Shown: piece after piece, positions 1 to 9,564 of the stretch
How positions within the stretch are numbered: position 1 is the first letter of the stretch
Layout: the number at the start of each line of letters is the position of its first letter
Source: Verrucomicrobiota bacterium
GTDB taxonomy: Bacteria > Verrucomicrobiota > Verrucomicrobiia > Limisphaerales > AV2
Assembly: GCA_003219345.1 (NCBI GenBank)
Contig: QHOP01000092.1
Span: 1 to 12,587 of the forward strand
Direction: 5' to 3'
Length of the DNA: 12,587 nt
The notes under the pieces: model-generated
What the model was told of the DNA's origin: nothing
Databases searched by the model: none
Seen by the model: only the letters and a program-made list of their open reading frames with translations
Translations under genes and position numbers: made by a program

Positions 1-1
1 T

Positions 2-1174
2 CCCTTCGCGCAGACAAACCAAAGCCACCTGAATATCAGCGGCGGCAATGTGCTCGGACGATGGTCTCACGCGTTCTCCGAACGTTCGGATTTGAAATTG
101 CAGGTTTATTATGACCGGACCGTGCGCGATGGACCTGTTTTGAACGAGGACCGCGACACGTTTGACGTTGACCTGCAGCACCGTTTCCTCCTGGGCGAAC
201 GGCAGGACATTGTTTGGGGCGCCGGTTACCGTCTCTCCGCCGACGAACTCGACAACAGCTACACGGTCACCTTTAATCCCGACCAGCGCACCATCCAATT
301 GTTCAGTTTGTTTGCGCAGGATGAAATCGCGCTGGTGCAGAACCGGCTGCGCCTGACGCTGGGCTCCAAGTTCGAGCACAACGATTTCACCGGTTTTGAA
401 TATCAGCCCAGCGGACGGTTTTCGTGGACCCCGACGGACCGGCAGACGGTGTGGGCTTCGATTTCGCGCGCAGTGCGCACGCCTTCACTGGCCGAGGACG
501 ACATCCAACTGCGGCAAGTGACCTCGACCCCGGGTGTTCAGGTGTTGCTCCAAGGCAATCGCGATTTTGATTCCGAAGAATTGCTTGCCTGGGAGCTGGG
601 ATACCGTTGGCGACCGATTGCTCGCGTTTCACTGGATGTTGCGGCGTTCTATCACGATTACGATCATCTTCGCAGTTTGGAGCCCGGAGCCGTTCTGCCC
701 GGCCCGCCATTTACCGTGACGGCAACCGCGGGCAACAAACTTCACGGCGAAACCTACGGCATTGAGTTTGCGCCGAGCTGGCAGGTCACGGACTCGTGGC
801 GTCTCCAGGCAGGCTATACGTTCCTTCAAAATCAACTTCACCGCGATGCCGGCAGCGGGGACACCACGAGCGAACTCGATGAAGGCCGGAACCCGCACCA
901 CCAGTTCAGTCTGCGTTCTTCGATGGATTTGCCCCACCACCTCGAGCTCGATTGCGCTGTTCGTTACGTCGAGAGCTTGCCGGGTTTCCAGATTTCCAGC
1001 TACGTTGTCGTTGATGTTCGCCTCGCCTGGCGGCCGCTCAAGGACTTCGAGGTGGCGATCGTTGGCCAAAACCTTATGGACGATCGGCACCCCGAATTTC
1101 AGTCCCTGTTCATTCCGACTGAAAGAACGGAGGTGCAACACGGCGTGTATGGAAAGGTCACATGGCGCTACTGA
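2..1174 (+). CDS. TonB-dependent outer-membrane receptor, C-terminal part (5' end outside window)
   Basis: The frame is open from base 2, so this is the 3' part of a longer gene; the first possible internal start (GTG at 50) is not a true start. About 390 residues are visible. They read as alternating beta-strand sequence typical of the 22-strand barrel of TonB-dependent receptors. Family-like landmarks are the segment SRAVRTPSLAEDD and, near the end, GQNLMDDRHPEF. The protein ends in the aromatic-rich VYGKVTWRY, consistent with a C-terminal outer-membrane assembly signal. The plug domain, signal peptide and TonB box would lie upstream of the window. Such receptors import siderophores, cobalamin, carbohydrates or other ligands using TonB energy; the ligand cannot be read from this part. 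The stop codon overlaps the next gene by 13 bases, so the two are co-transcribed and probably translationally coupled. The family assignment is firm; a purely sensory role is inference from the neighbours. Confidence 0.9.
   Translation, partial: PFAQTNQSHLNISGGNVLGRWSHAFSERSDLKLQVYYDRTVRDGPVLNEDRDTFDVDLQHRFLLGERQDIVWGAGYRLSADELDNSYTVTFNPDQRTIQLFSLFAQDEIALVQNRLRLTLGSKFEHNDFTGFEYQPSGRFSWTPTDRQTVWASISRAVRTPSLAEDDIQLRQVTSTPGVQVLLQGNRDFDSEELLAWELGYRWRPIARVSLDVAAFYHDYDHLRSLEPGAVLPGPPFTVTATAGNKLHGETYGIEFAPSWQVTDSWRLQAGYTFLQNQLHRDAGSGDTTSELDEGRNPHHQFSLRSSMDLPHHLELDCAVRYVESLPGFQISSYVVVDVRLAWRPLKDFEVAIVGQNLMDDRHPEFQSLFIPTERTEVQHGVYGKVTWRY
1151..1157 (+). promoter_or_regulatory. Ribosome binding site for the YfiR-like gene
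   Basis: GGAAAGG ends four bases before the ATG at 1162, inside the last codons of the receptor gene. It supports 1162 as the start, giving a long but plausible signal-peptide N-region and the 13-base overlap with the receptor stop. Confidence 0.5.
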
Positions 1175-1788
1175 TTCCGCCTGCGGCAAGGTGGCGCAAT
1201 GGAGCAGCGGATCGCTGGACAATTCGCGCTGGTCGCACCGTTTGGGTGCTGATCCTGGGGATGTCTTTCGTTTTCCGGGCGACGCCCGCGTCCGCGCAAG
1301 TGGTGAGAGCGCCGGAGTATTCGCTCAAGGCCGCCTATTTGTTCAACTTTACTCAATTCATCGAGTGGCCGAGCAACAGCTTCATATCAGCGGACGCGCC
1401 GATTGTTATCGGCGTGCTTGGCGAAGACCCGTTCGGCGGCGCGTTGGATCAGGCGATCAAAGGCAAGGTCGTTCACGGCCGTTCCTTCGAACTCAAGCGG
1501 TTCAAACAGATTGGCGAAATGCGCGGGTGCCACGTACTGTTCGTCTGCGCATCGGAGGCGGCGCGTTTGCCGGAAATTTTTCTGGCGGCACAAAAAGGCG
1601 GCATTTTGACCGTGAGCGACATTGACCGCTTCGCCGAACGGGGCGGAATCATCAATTTTTACAAGGAGAACAACAAAATGCGCTTCAAGATCAACCTGAG
1701 CGCCGCCGAGCGGGCGGGGATGAAAATCAGTTCGCAGCTTTTGCGGCTAGGCACTATTATTCGGGAGGAAATCGACGCGGAGAAGTAG
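1162..1788 (+). CDS. YfiR/DUF4154-family secreted protein
   Basis: The 208-residue protein has a signal peptide: a basic N-region to about residue 26, a hydrophobic core at about 27-38, and a likely cleavage site after the ASA at 43-45. The mature part matches the YfiR (DUF4154) family: it opens with EYSLKAAYLFNFTQFIEWP, followed by an IVIGVLGEDPFG strand-turn, RGCHVLFVCASE (two cysteines, 123 and 129), a GGILTVSD segment, and a GGIINFY...MRFKINLSAA ending. In Pseudomonas aeruginosa, YfiR is a periplasmic repressor of the diguanylate cyclase YfiN. The gene lies between a TonB receptor and a kinase whose periplasmic domain resembles that of YfiN. The likely partner is therefore the kinase, with the receptor or a periplasmic ligand as the input. 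The family call is strong. The regulatory role and its sign (inhibiting or activating) are inferred from the YfiR precedent. Confidence 0.88.
   Translation: MALLIPPAARWRNGAADRWTIRAGRTVWVLILGMSFVFRATPASAQVVRAPEYSLKAAYLFNFTQFIEWPSNSFISADAPIVIGVLGEDPFGGALDQAIKGKVVHGRSFELKRFKQIGEMRGCHVLFVCASEAARLPEIFLAAQKGGILTVSDIDRFAERGGIINFYKENNKMRFKINLSAAERAGMKISSQLLRLGTIIREEIDAEK
1779..1783 (+). promoter_or_regulatory. Ribosome binding site for the hybrid kinase gene
   Basis: GGAGA lies nine bases before the ATG at 1793, within the final codons of the YfiR-like gene. A stronger GGGAGGAA at 1763-1770 is about 22 bases from the start and is probably too distant. Only four bases separate the preceding stop codon from this ATG, so coupling is likely. 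Confidence 0.5.
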
Positions 1789-1792
1789 TCGT

Positions 1793-4969
<3,177 letters not shown>

Positions 4970-4974
4970 GCCGA

Positions 4975-5484
4975 TCATCTCTGATTGCTCCCGAGGTACT
5001 TTTCAACTGCCGCGAAAAGGTCAGCGGGACTAACCGGCTTGGTCAGGTAATCATCCATTCCGGCAGCCAGACACTTTTCGCGCACGCCCGGTTGTGAGGC
5101 CGTGGTCAGGGCTATGATTGGAACGCGTCCGCCGCGCTGGTTGGTCCGTTCTCCGACAGCGTCGGTGGTTTCGCGTGCGCTTGAAGCGGAGGAGGATTGC
5201 GCTTCGATCTGGCGGATGACGGAAGCGGTTTGGTATCCGTCCATCTCCGGCATCTGCAAGTCCATCAGGATCAGGTCGAAACTTTGTTTGGCCAGAATTT
5301 GCAGCGCCTCCTTGCCATTGGCGGCGGCGACGGCTTGCCAGCCGTGGCGGCGAAGCAAGCCGAGCGCAACCATCTGGTTGACTGGATCGTCATCGACCAA
5401 CAGGATGCGCGCCCGACCGGCGCCGCTCGGTTTCTGTTCCGCCGGCGCGCCTTCCTCGTTGGTTCGTGAGACGGGTGGACTCAT
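4975..5484 (-). CDS. Stand-alone response regulator receiver protein
   Basis: The 169-residue protein is a single receiver (REC) domain at about residues 25-165 with no output domain. The acidic pocket is Asp31/Asp32, the phospho-acceptor is Asp75 in LILMDLQMPEMDG, Thr127 is in the conserved switch position, and Lys149 lies in DDYLTKPVS. A polar stretch of roughly 25 residues, rich in Ser, Glu and Gln, sits at about 94-120 between helix 3 and strand 4 and makes the domain longer than the usual 120 residues. It resembles the second receiver of the neighbouring hybrid kinase. The gene converges on that kinase gene with 5 bases between stop codons. Its ATG overlaps the stop of the upstream gene as ATGA, so translation is probably coupled; no Shine-Dalgarno sequence is visible. 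A role as phosphate acceptor or sink for the kinase Hpt is plausible but inferred. Single-domain regulators usually act by protein contacts. Confidence 0.9.
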   Translation of the reverse strand: MSPPVSRTNEEGAPAEQKPSGAGRARILLVDDDPVNQMVALGLLRRHGWQAVAAANGKEALQILAKQSFDLILMDLQMPEMDGYQTASVIRQIEAQSSSASSARETTDAVGERTNQRGGRVPIIALTTASQPGVREKCLAAGMDDYLTKPVSPADLFAAVEKYLGSNQR

Positions 5485-6677
5485 GGTTTGGTATTCTGCT
5501 GCAAGAAACGCTGATACATCTCCTCGCCGAGCAGATTGCGCAAGGCATTTTGCTGCGCCGTCTGGACGGTTTCCAGCTTCTGCGCCTTTTGCTCGGCGGT
5601 CAGGGTGGCATCGTTGCGGACAGTCTGCTTTTCCTGCTCGGTGGCACGGTTGATTTCGTAAAGCGGAAGAATCTTATCGGCAGGCGCGCCCGATTGCTCG
5701 GCCGCCGCTTGCACATCGCGATAGAGCGGATCCTGCAGCAGGCTGTATTGCTTGTAAACATCCGGTCCCAAAGCCTGCTGCAGCGCGTCACTTCGCTGCT
5801 TTTCCCATTCCCGTCGTTGCGCCAGGCTCGCCGCGTCGGTGGCGCCGGCCAGGAGGTGGAGTTGTTGATCCAGCGCATCGGTTTGGCGAAAGAGCGCACG
5901 AAATTGATCCGGTGTCAGATTGATTCCGTGCAATTCGCTGCGCAGGGCGGTTGCGCTGCCCGAGTAGCGCAACAGGTATTCCTCCAGTTGTTCCGGGTTG
6001 AGCACCTCCCCCAGCTCGGCTCGCGTTTGCTGCCGCAACCTGGCGAGTTCGACTGGATCGGGCTGTTTGCCGCCCTTTTGAACGGCATCGAGGTAGGCCT
6101 GGCGGCGCTCCGCCGCGCGACCCTCGATGTCGCGCACCGCTTGTTTCGTCTCCGGCGGAAGTGAACCCAAAGCCGGCCCATCCAGCGGCAGGGTGTTCGG
6201 ATGTTCGGGATACGGGTAGTAACTCGATTCCCACTGTGGCCCAAGCAACGTGGTCAACAGCGCGCGACGCTCCTCTTCCAGTGAATTGAGTTTGTCAGAG
6301 GCGGCCTGCGTTACGTCGGGGTTGGGCTCGGAGCGCCACCACTGCTGTTCGGCGGTCACCACTTCCGTGGCGCGACGGCGGGCGAACAGTTGATTCACTT
6401 CCGCCACAATGATGTCACGAATGGTCGCCTCCGGGCATCCGATCGCGCGTAGATTGGCGATGTAGGCCGGGTAATCGCGGGACTCGATTTCGTTCCAGGT
6501 GAAATTCTGTCGGCGAACGACCACGTTGGTTTTGTAAACCTTGCCCGGATTTGCTGTCGGCGGCATGACTGCCAGCGCGTCGTAGCTGTCCGTGCCGACG
6601 CGCGGAAAGTACACCCAGACCGCCGCCATCGCCAGGTTCAGGCTGAGCGAAATCCAAAGCAACACTCGTCCGCGCAT
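5481..6677 (-). CDS. Membrane-anchored helical protein with four-fold internal motif, function unknown
   Basis: The 398-residue protein has one N-terminal hydrophobic segment at about residues 5-24 after MRGR, so it is either a signal anchor or an uncleaved signal, with the rest in the periplasm. Residues 60-100 (WNEIESRDYPAYIANLRAIG and the following CPEATIRDII) form a block that I associate with uncharacterised verrucomicrobial proteins. The rest is charged and helical. A motif of the form (A/L)L-G-P-(E/D)-x-Y-x-x-Y recurs with the G or N at residues 146, 227, 304 and 384, about 80 residues apart. Two LTxxQ-like stretches (LTPDQ at 254, LTAEQ at 359) recall Spy/CpxP-type periplasmic proteins, though the match is weak. 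It is the first gene of a pair with the receiver gene (ATGA overlap) and starts 48 bases after the reductase gene ends. No clear Shine-Dalgarno sequence precedes the ATG. A link with envelope sensing is a guess from the neighbour; no function is assigned. Confidence 0.82.
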   Translation of the reverse strand: MRGRVLLWISLSLNLAMAAVWVYFPRVGTDSYDALAVMPPTANPGKVYKTNVVVRRQNFTWNEIESRDYPAYIANLRAIGCPEATIRDIIVAEVNQLFARRRATEVVTAEQQWWRSEPNPDVTQAASDKLNSLEEERRALLTTLLGPQWESSYYPYPEHPNTLPLDGPALGSLPPETKQAVRDIEGRAAERRQAYLDAVQKGGKQPDPVELARLRQQTRAELGEVLNPEQLEEYLLRYSGSATALRSELHGINLTPDQFRALFRQTDALDQQLHLLAGATDAASLAQRREWEKQRSDALQQALGPDVYKQYSLLQDPLYRDVQAAAEQSGAPADKILPLYEINRATEQEKQTVRNDATLTAEQKAQKLETVQTAQQNALRNLLGEEMYQRFLQQNTKP

Positions 6678-6725
6678 GAGAATATTGTTCCGCGAACCGC
6701 CCCCTACGGCAAATCTAAAGTAAAC

Positions 6726-7907
6726 TCAACTCTGGCTTAACCGCTTCTGCGGGGCGTCGGACAGCATTTCATGGGCTTCCTGAAGGACGTTTTGAATCCG
6801 TTCCGCCAAAGGACTTTTGGCCAGCGCGGCCCGCAAATCGTACTGCTCCGCCTTCGCCGCGTTTTCACCGGGGAACCAATGGTCGCCCTGGCCAAGCAGG
6901 TTGTAGCGCATCTTCGCCCAGTGGACGAGGTCCAGCGACTTCGCGTGCATCCACAGCCGCAGTATTTCGCTGATGTTGATTTCGCCGGGCACATCGATGT
7001 AGTGCGGCAAGCCTTCAAACCAGCGCTGGCACCAGTCCGCGCCGAGCATCCGCTCCATCTCATCACGCAAACGCTTTTCAATCGGCGCAACCGTTTCGGA
7101 CAATCTGTCGTAGTACTCGAGCGCATGGACGTGTTCGTCGAAGTCACTCGGCCGCGCCGCGCCGCAACTGAGAGTATGCACCTCCTGCCGCGCGAGGCAA
7201 TAAAGGTCGTTGAACTGCATCGGCGTCAGCGGGCCACACAAATCTACCAGCTTCTTCGGCGGGGAATAAAGTTTTCCACCCTTGTCATTCGGGCTGATGA
7301 TGAAGACGCCCATGTCGCGCCGGTGCGCCGCTTCAATGGCCGGCCAGTTCAGGTCGTTGACGAAATACCAGTGAACATTCAGGTAATCGAATTCGCCGCT
7401 GTTCACCAGCTCGAGAATGATGTCGGTGGTCGCGTGGGTGGAGAAACCGATGTGGCGGATGAAACCGCCGCGCTGCAACTGGCGCGCGGCGGCCAGGCAG
7501 CCGTTCTTCTTCAGCGACCATTCCAGAAACTGCCGATGGTTGACGCCGTGCAGCGCGAGGAGGTCAACATAGTCAAGCCGCAGGTAGTTCAGTGACTTCC
7601 CGAAAGCCTTTAGAAAATCCTTCGGTTTTTTATGCGGCGCGATCTTGGTTTGTACGATGATTTTGTCTCGCGGTAGCGCCGGCAGGATGTTGCCGAGTTG
7701 CATTTCGGACGAGCCGTAGCCGCGGGCCGTTTCAAAGTGATTGATGCCCAGTTCAACCGCGTGGCGGATAATCGCTTCAAGATTTTCCTGGTTTTGGCGG
7801 GGAACTTCGTTCGGATCAACGTCCTGCCACTTGAACTGGTACCGCATCCCGCCGCAGGAAATGACGGGCATCTGGAGTTCCGTGCGGCCAAAGCGTCGGT
7901 ATTTCAT
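6726..7907 (-). CDS. Aldo/keto reductase, COG1453-like, apparently without Fe-S ligands
   Basis: The preferred start is the ATG at 7907 (393 residues, MKYRRFGRTELQMPVIS), because the aldo/keto reductase fold begins there. An in-frame ATG at 7955 would add 16 residues unlike the family. No Shine-Dalgarno sequence is seen before either. The barrel carries the NAD(P)H-dependent reductase tetrad as Glu59 (NHFETARGYG, where Asp is usual), Tyr64, Lys88 (VQTKI) and His120 (LLALHG). The C-terminal part, about 280-370 (ERMLGADWCQRWFEGLPHYI, then a DVPGEINISEILRLW stretch and WAKMRYNLLG), keeps the outline of the ferredoxin-like tail of COG1453 proteins, but only one cysteine is visible where the [4Fe-4S] ligands should be. 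The substrate is unknown. The gene may be co-transcribed with the two genes after it. Upstream it is separated from mqnD by 205 bases containing a palindromic repeat. Confidence 0.85.
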   Translation of the reverse strand: MKYRRFGRTELQMPVISCGGMRYQFKWQDVDPNEVPRQNQENLEAIIRHAVELGINHFETARGYGSSEMQLGNILPALPRDKIIVQTKIAPHKKPKDFLKAFGKSLNYLRLDYVDLLALHGVNHRQFLEWSLKKNGCLAAARQLQRGGFIRHIGFSTHATTDIILELVNSGEFDYLNVHWYFVNDLNWPAIEAAHRRDMGVFIISPNDKGGKLYSPPKKLVDLCGPLTPMQFNDLYCLARQEVHTLSCGAARPSDFDEHVHALEYYDRLSETVAPIEKRLRDEMERMLGADWCQRWFEGLPHYIDVPGEINISEILRLWMHAKSLDLVHWAKMRYNLLGQGDHWFPGENAAKAEQYDLRAALAKSPLAERIQNVLQEAHEMLSDAPQKRLSQS

Positions 7908-8004
7908 GCGCGAGAGGTATGACAGGACATTGGCGGCTGGGCAATGGTGAAGCATTCGCGCCCGATTTTTTACGATTACCGTTGCGACAAACCGCTGATC
8001 AAAT

Positions 8005-8103
8005 CCGAATTCCGAATGACGAAGATCAAAGTCCCTTCGAGAAACGGTTCTCTTTCTTGGTCGGGTTTCGGCATTCCTTCGGCCTTCGACATTCGGCCTT
8101 CGG
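8005..8103. repeat. Interrupted palindrome downstream of mqnD
   Basis: CCGAATTCCGAATGACGAA at 8005-8023 is matched by the inverted copy at 8085-8103 (TTCGACATTCGGCCTTCGG), with 16 of 19 positions paired and a 61-base spacer. Weaker similarity extends outward to the TGA at 7996-7998 and the mqnD stop at 8113-8115. A small hairpin GAGAA/TTCTC lies inside at 8039-8052. The arms are made of repeating CCGAAT/TTCGG-like words. It may fold in the mqnD transcript, but it has no T-tract, so a terminator role is doubtful. It looks like a dispersed intergenic repeat; the rest of the 205-base gap shows no gene. Confidence 0.6.
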
Positions 8104-8112
8104 AGTTTCGTC

Positions 8113-9024
8113 TCACGTCACAAACTCCAGTTCCTGCCGGTGCGGGATCAATCCGCGCTCGTAAGCCCGGCCAAGGAACCGCCGGATCGACTCGCGCCCT
8201 TTCTCTCCGTAATCGAGCGTCCAGTGGTTCACGTACATGCCGACAAATTTGTCGGCGAGGTCGCGGCCGATGTTGCGGGCGAATTGCAATGCGTGCTGCA
8301 CCGCCTCGGCGCGATGATCGAGGCTGTGGCGGATGCTGGCCGTGAGAATGTCCGAAATGATTTTGCGCGTCGCCAGGTCGAACCGTTTGTGAATCACGTT
8401 GCCGCCGAGGGGCAGGGGAAGGCTGTCATTCTCGCGTCCCCACCAGGCGCCGAGGTCTTCGCAGCAAACCAGTCCCTCGTTTTGATACGTGAGCTGGCCT
8501 TCGTGAATGATGAGACCCACGTCCGCCTGGCCGGAGCGGACGGCCTGGAAAATCCGCTCGAACGGCACGACGACGCAATTCAAGCGCGGAGTGCGGAGTG
8601 TGGAGTCCGGGGTTCCGTGTTCTGAATTCCGCATTCCGCGTTCCGCGTTCGGCGTTTCATTGAGCCAGAGTTGCAACGCCAGAAACGCGCTGGTCATCGT
8701 GCCCGGCACGGCGATTTTCTTGCGCGCGATCTCGTCCCTCGTGAACTTCTGCTTCGCAACGAGCATCGGGCCGTAGCCGTCGCCCATGCTCGCACCGCTG
8801 GGCAGCAGCGCGTATTGGCCGCTCACATAAGCGTAGGCGTGGATGCTGATGGCGGAAATGTCGAGTTCGCCGCGCGTGGCCCGTTCGTTGAGCGTCTGGA
8901 TGTCCTGCAGGATATGCTCGAAACAGAAGCCGTGCGTAGGGATCAGTCCCTTCGCCAGCCCGTAAAACATGAAAGCATCATCCGCATCGGGTGAATGGCC
9001 CAGCGTCAACGTGCGTTGCGACAT
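8113..9024 (-). CDS. mqnD: 1,4-dihydroxy-6-naphthoate synthase (MqnD), futalosine menaquinone pathway
   Basis: The 303-residue protein belongs to the MqnA/MqnD (VitK2_biosynth) family with a periplasmic-binding-protein fold. The MqnD-like signatures are GHSPDADDAFMFYGL at 9-23, TLNERATRGELDISAIS at 44-60, GDGYGPMLVA at 81-90, VPGTMTSAFLALQL at 106-119, LIIHEGQLTY at 171-180, LPLGGNVI and GMYVNHWTLDYG. His174 in IHEGQ corresponds to the histidine regarded as catalytic in this family. MqnD converts cyclic de-hypoxanthine futalosine to 1,4-dihydroxy-6-naphthoate, a cytoplasmic step to menaquinone. Residues about 123-147 (Asn, Arg, Thr and Pro rich) interrupt the conserved run between TMTSAFLALQLWL and CVVVPFERIF; they are encoded by a palindromic repeat and explain why the protein is longer than expected. 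The start at 9024 matches the family start, with no Shine-Dalgarno sequence. No other menaquinone genes lie in the window. A related but different substrate remains possible for this superfamily. Confidence 0.85.
   Translation of the reverse strand: MSQRTLTLGHSPDADDAFMFYGLAKGLIPTHGFCFEHILQDIQTLNERATRGELDISAISIHAYAYVSGQYALLPSGASMGDGYGPMLVAKQKFTRDEIARKKIAVPGTMTSAFLALQLWLNETPNAERGMRNSEHGTPDSTLRTPRLNCVVVPFERIFQAVRSGQADVGLIIHEGQLTYQNEGLVCCEDLGAWWGRENDSLPLPLGGNVIHKRFDLATRKIISDILTASIRHSLDHRAEAVQHALQFARNIGRDLADKFVGMYVNHWTLDYGEKGRESIRRFLGRAYERGLIPHRQELEFVT
8586..8653. repeat. Heptamer-built palindromic repeat inside mqnD
   Basis: On the plus strand, three 7-base units GCGGAGT, GCGGAGT, GTGGAGT (8586-8606) face four units ATTCCGC, ATTCCGC, GTTCCGC, GTTCGGC (8626-8653) across a 19-base spacer. 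GCGGAGT pairs with ATTCCGC at six of seven positions, with a G-T wobble at the other. The mqnD mRNA is the opposite strand. The element is read in frame as about 25 residues and removes neither the reading frame nor a catalytic residue. Its composition is unlike the surrounding coding sequence but like the intergenic repeat after the gene. Confidence 0.7.
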
Positions 9025-9131
9025 GGGCGGAACTTAGCGGCGGGGGGTGCGCGTGTCACGGCAAACGCAGCGACAGGCGCGCGGCCAAACAATGGCCCAA
9101 CCAAGCTGGCAGGCCTTTGAAAACTCGTGAA

Positions 9132-9210
9132 TTCGTAGCAGCCGACGTAAGGAGGCTCCAACTTCCTCCGCTCGAAATAGAATGAGCCTCCTTACGTCGG
9201 CTGCTACGAA
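9132..9210. repeat. Perfect 27-bp inverted repeat
   Basis: The arms at 9132-9158 and 9184-9210 are exact reverse complements over 27 bases (beginning TTCGTAGCAGCCGACG) and enclose a 25-base loop. The symmetry stops exactly at the arm ends. A perfect stem of this length indicates recent arrival or active conservation of a mobile palindrome (a REP- or MITE-like unit). It would form a very stable RNA hairpin in either direction. Too far from any stop codon to be an ordinary terminator, and it has no T-tract. Confidence 0.85.
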
Positions 9211-9262
9211 GTTTATGGTTCATGGGTAGGGAGAACCTCCAAAATTTGGACGCGAATCGGGG

Positions 9263-9355
9263 CCATGAACCAGTCGGAATCCCCCTCAACCGCCCTCCGG
9301 GCACCTTCTCCCCCACTGGGGGAGAAAGACGGGATGAGGGGGATACGGTTCATGG
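9263..9355. repeat. Nested palindromic element with three concentric stems
   Basis: Three perfect stems are nested: CCATGAACC at 9263-9271 with GGTTCATGG at 9347-9355; ATCCCCCTCA at 9279-9288 with its complement at 9335-9344; and TTCTCCCCC at 9306-9314 with GGGGGAGAA at 9318-9326 around a three-base loop. A side hairpin GCCC/GGGC lies at 9292-9302. A further GGTTCATGG at 9217-9225 could pair with 9263-9271 instead. The CTCCCCC...GGGGGAG core resembles dispersed intergenic repeats known in many GC-rich bacteria. Confidence 0.75.
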
Positions 9356-9389
9356 AAAGCCTCCTTTCAATTTCGCGCACGCATGAGAA

Positions 9390-9481
9390 CCGTGAACGGT
9401 GGGGCGAGACTCCGTCGAGCCCTGATCTCCCAACGAGAGAAATTAGGGCTCGACAGAGTCTTCGCCCCACCCGGTTCACGG
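9390..9481. repeat. Long imperfect palindrome
   Basis: The left arm at 9390-9426 (starting CCGTGAACGGTGGGGCGA) and the right arm at 9442-9481 are reverse complements, apart from two substitutions and three single-base bulges. The 15-base loop itself contains a short TCTC/GAGA pairing. The element ends about 80 bases before the muramidase gene start and would fold in any transcript reading through it. Confidence 0.8.
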
Positions 9482-9529
9482 AGAGTGTCCTCGCAGCGCT
9501 CGGTTGCCCGGGGAGCGCGGATTAAAAAT

Positions 9530-9558
9530 TTGGCTCGTTCGCCAATTCCGCTTACTCT
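9530..9558 (+). promoter_or_regulatory. Possible promoter of the muramidase gene
   Basis: TTGGCT (9530-9535) and TACTCT (9553-9558) are spaced by 17 bases, like -35 and -10 boxes. The -10 match is poor (three of six). Transcription from it would start about at the ATG at 9565, giving a leaderless message. That would fit the absence of a Shine-Dalgarno sequence; the bases before the ATG read CTCTCCTCCC. This is a weak prediction. Confidence 0.2.
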
Positions 9559-9564
9559 CCTCCC

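Larger units (their letters stand above)
9025..9564. other. Divergent intergenic region, no gene, filled with palindromes
   Basis: These 540 bases separate the starts of mqnD (minus) and the muramidase gene (plus), so promoters for both should lie here. No credible gene is seen. The small open frames are by-products of inverted repeats and share no family features. Three separate palindromic elements occupy 9132-9210, 9263-9355 and 9390-9481, listed separately. The roughly 100 bases next to mqnD (9025-9131) hold no feature I can name. Confidence 0.7.

Noticed and set aside
762..1625. 287-residue plus-strand frame spanning the receptor/YfiR junction
   Set aside because: It is out of frame with two recognised proteins and is Arg/Ser-rich shadow sequence without family features.
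7908..7955. 16-residue N-terminal extension of the reductase from the ATG at 7955
   Set aside because: Residues are unlike the family, whose fold begins at the second Met; no ribosome binding site supports the upstream ATG.
8586..8653. CRISPR-like or microsatellite array in mqnD
   Set aside because: The 7-base units are arranged as two opposed arms, not as direct repeats with spacers of uniform length, and there are no cas genes.
9132..9210. Intrinsic terminator of mqnD or the muramidase gene
   Set aside because: It lies upstream of both divergent genes, not after a stop codon, and no T-tract follows the stem.
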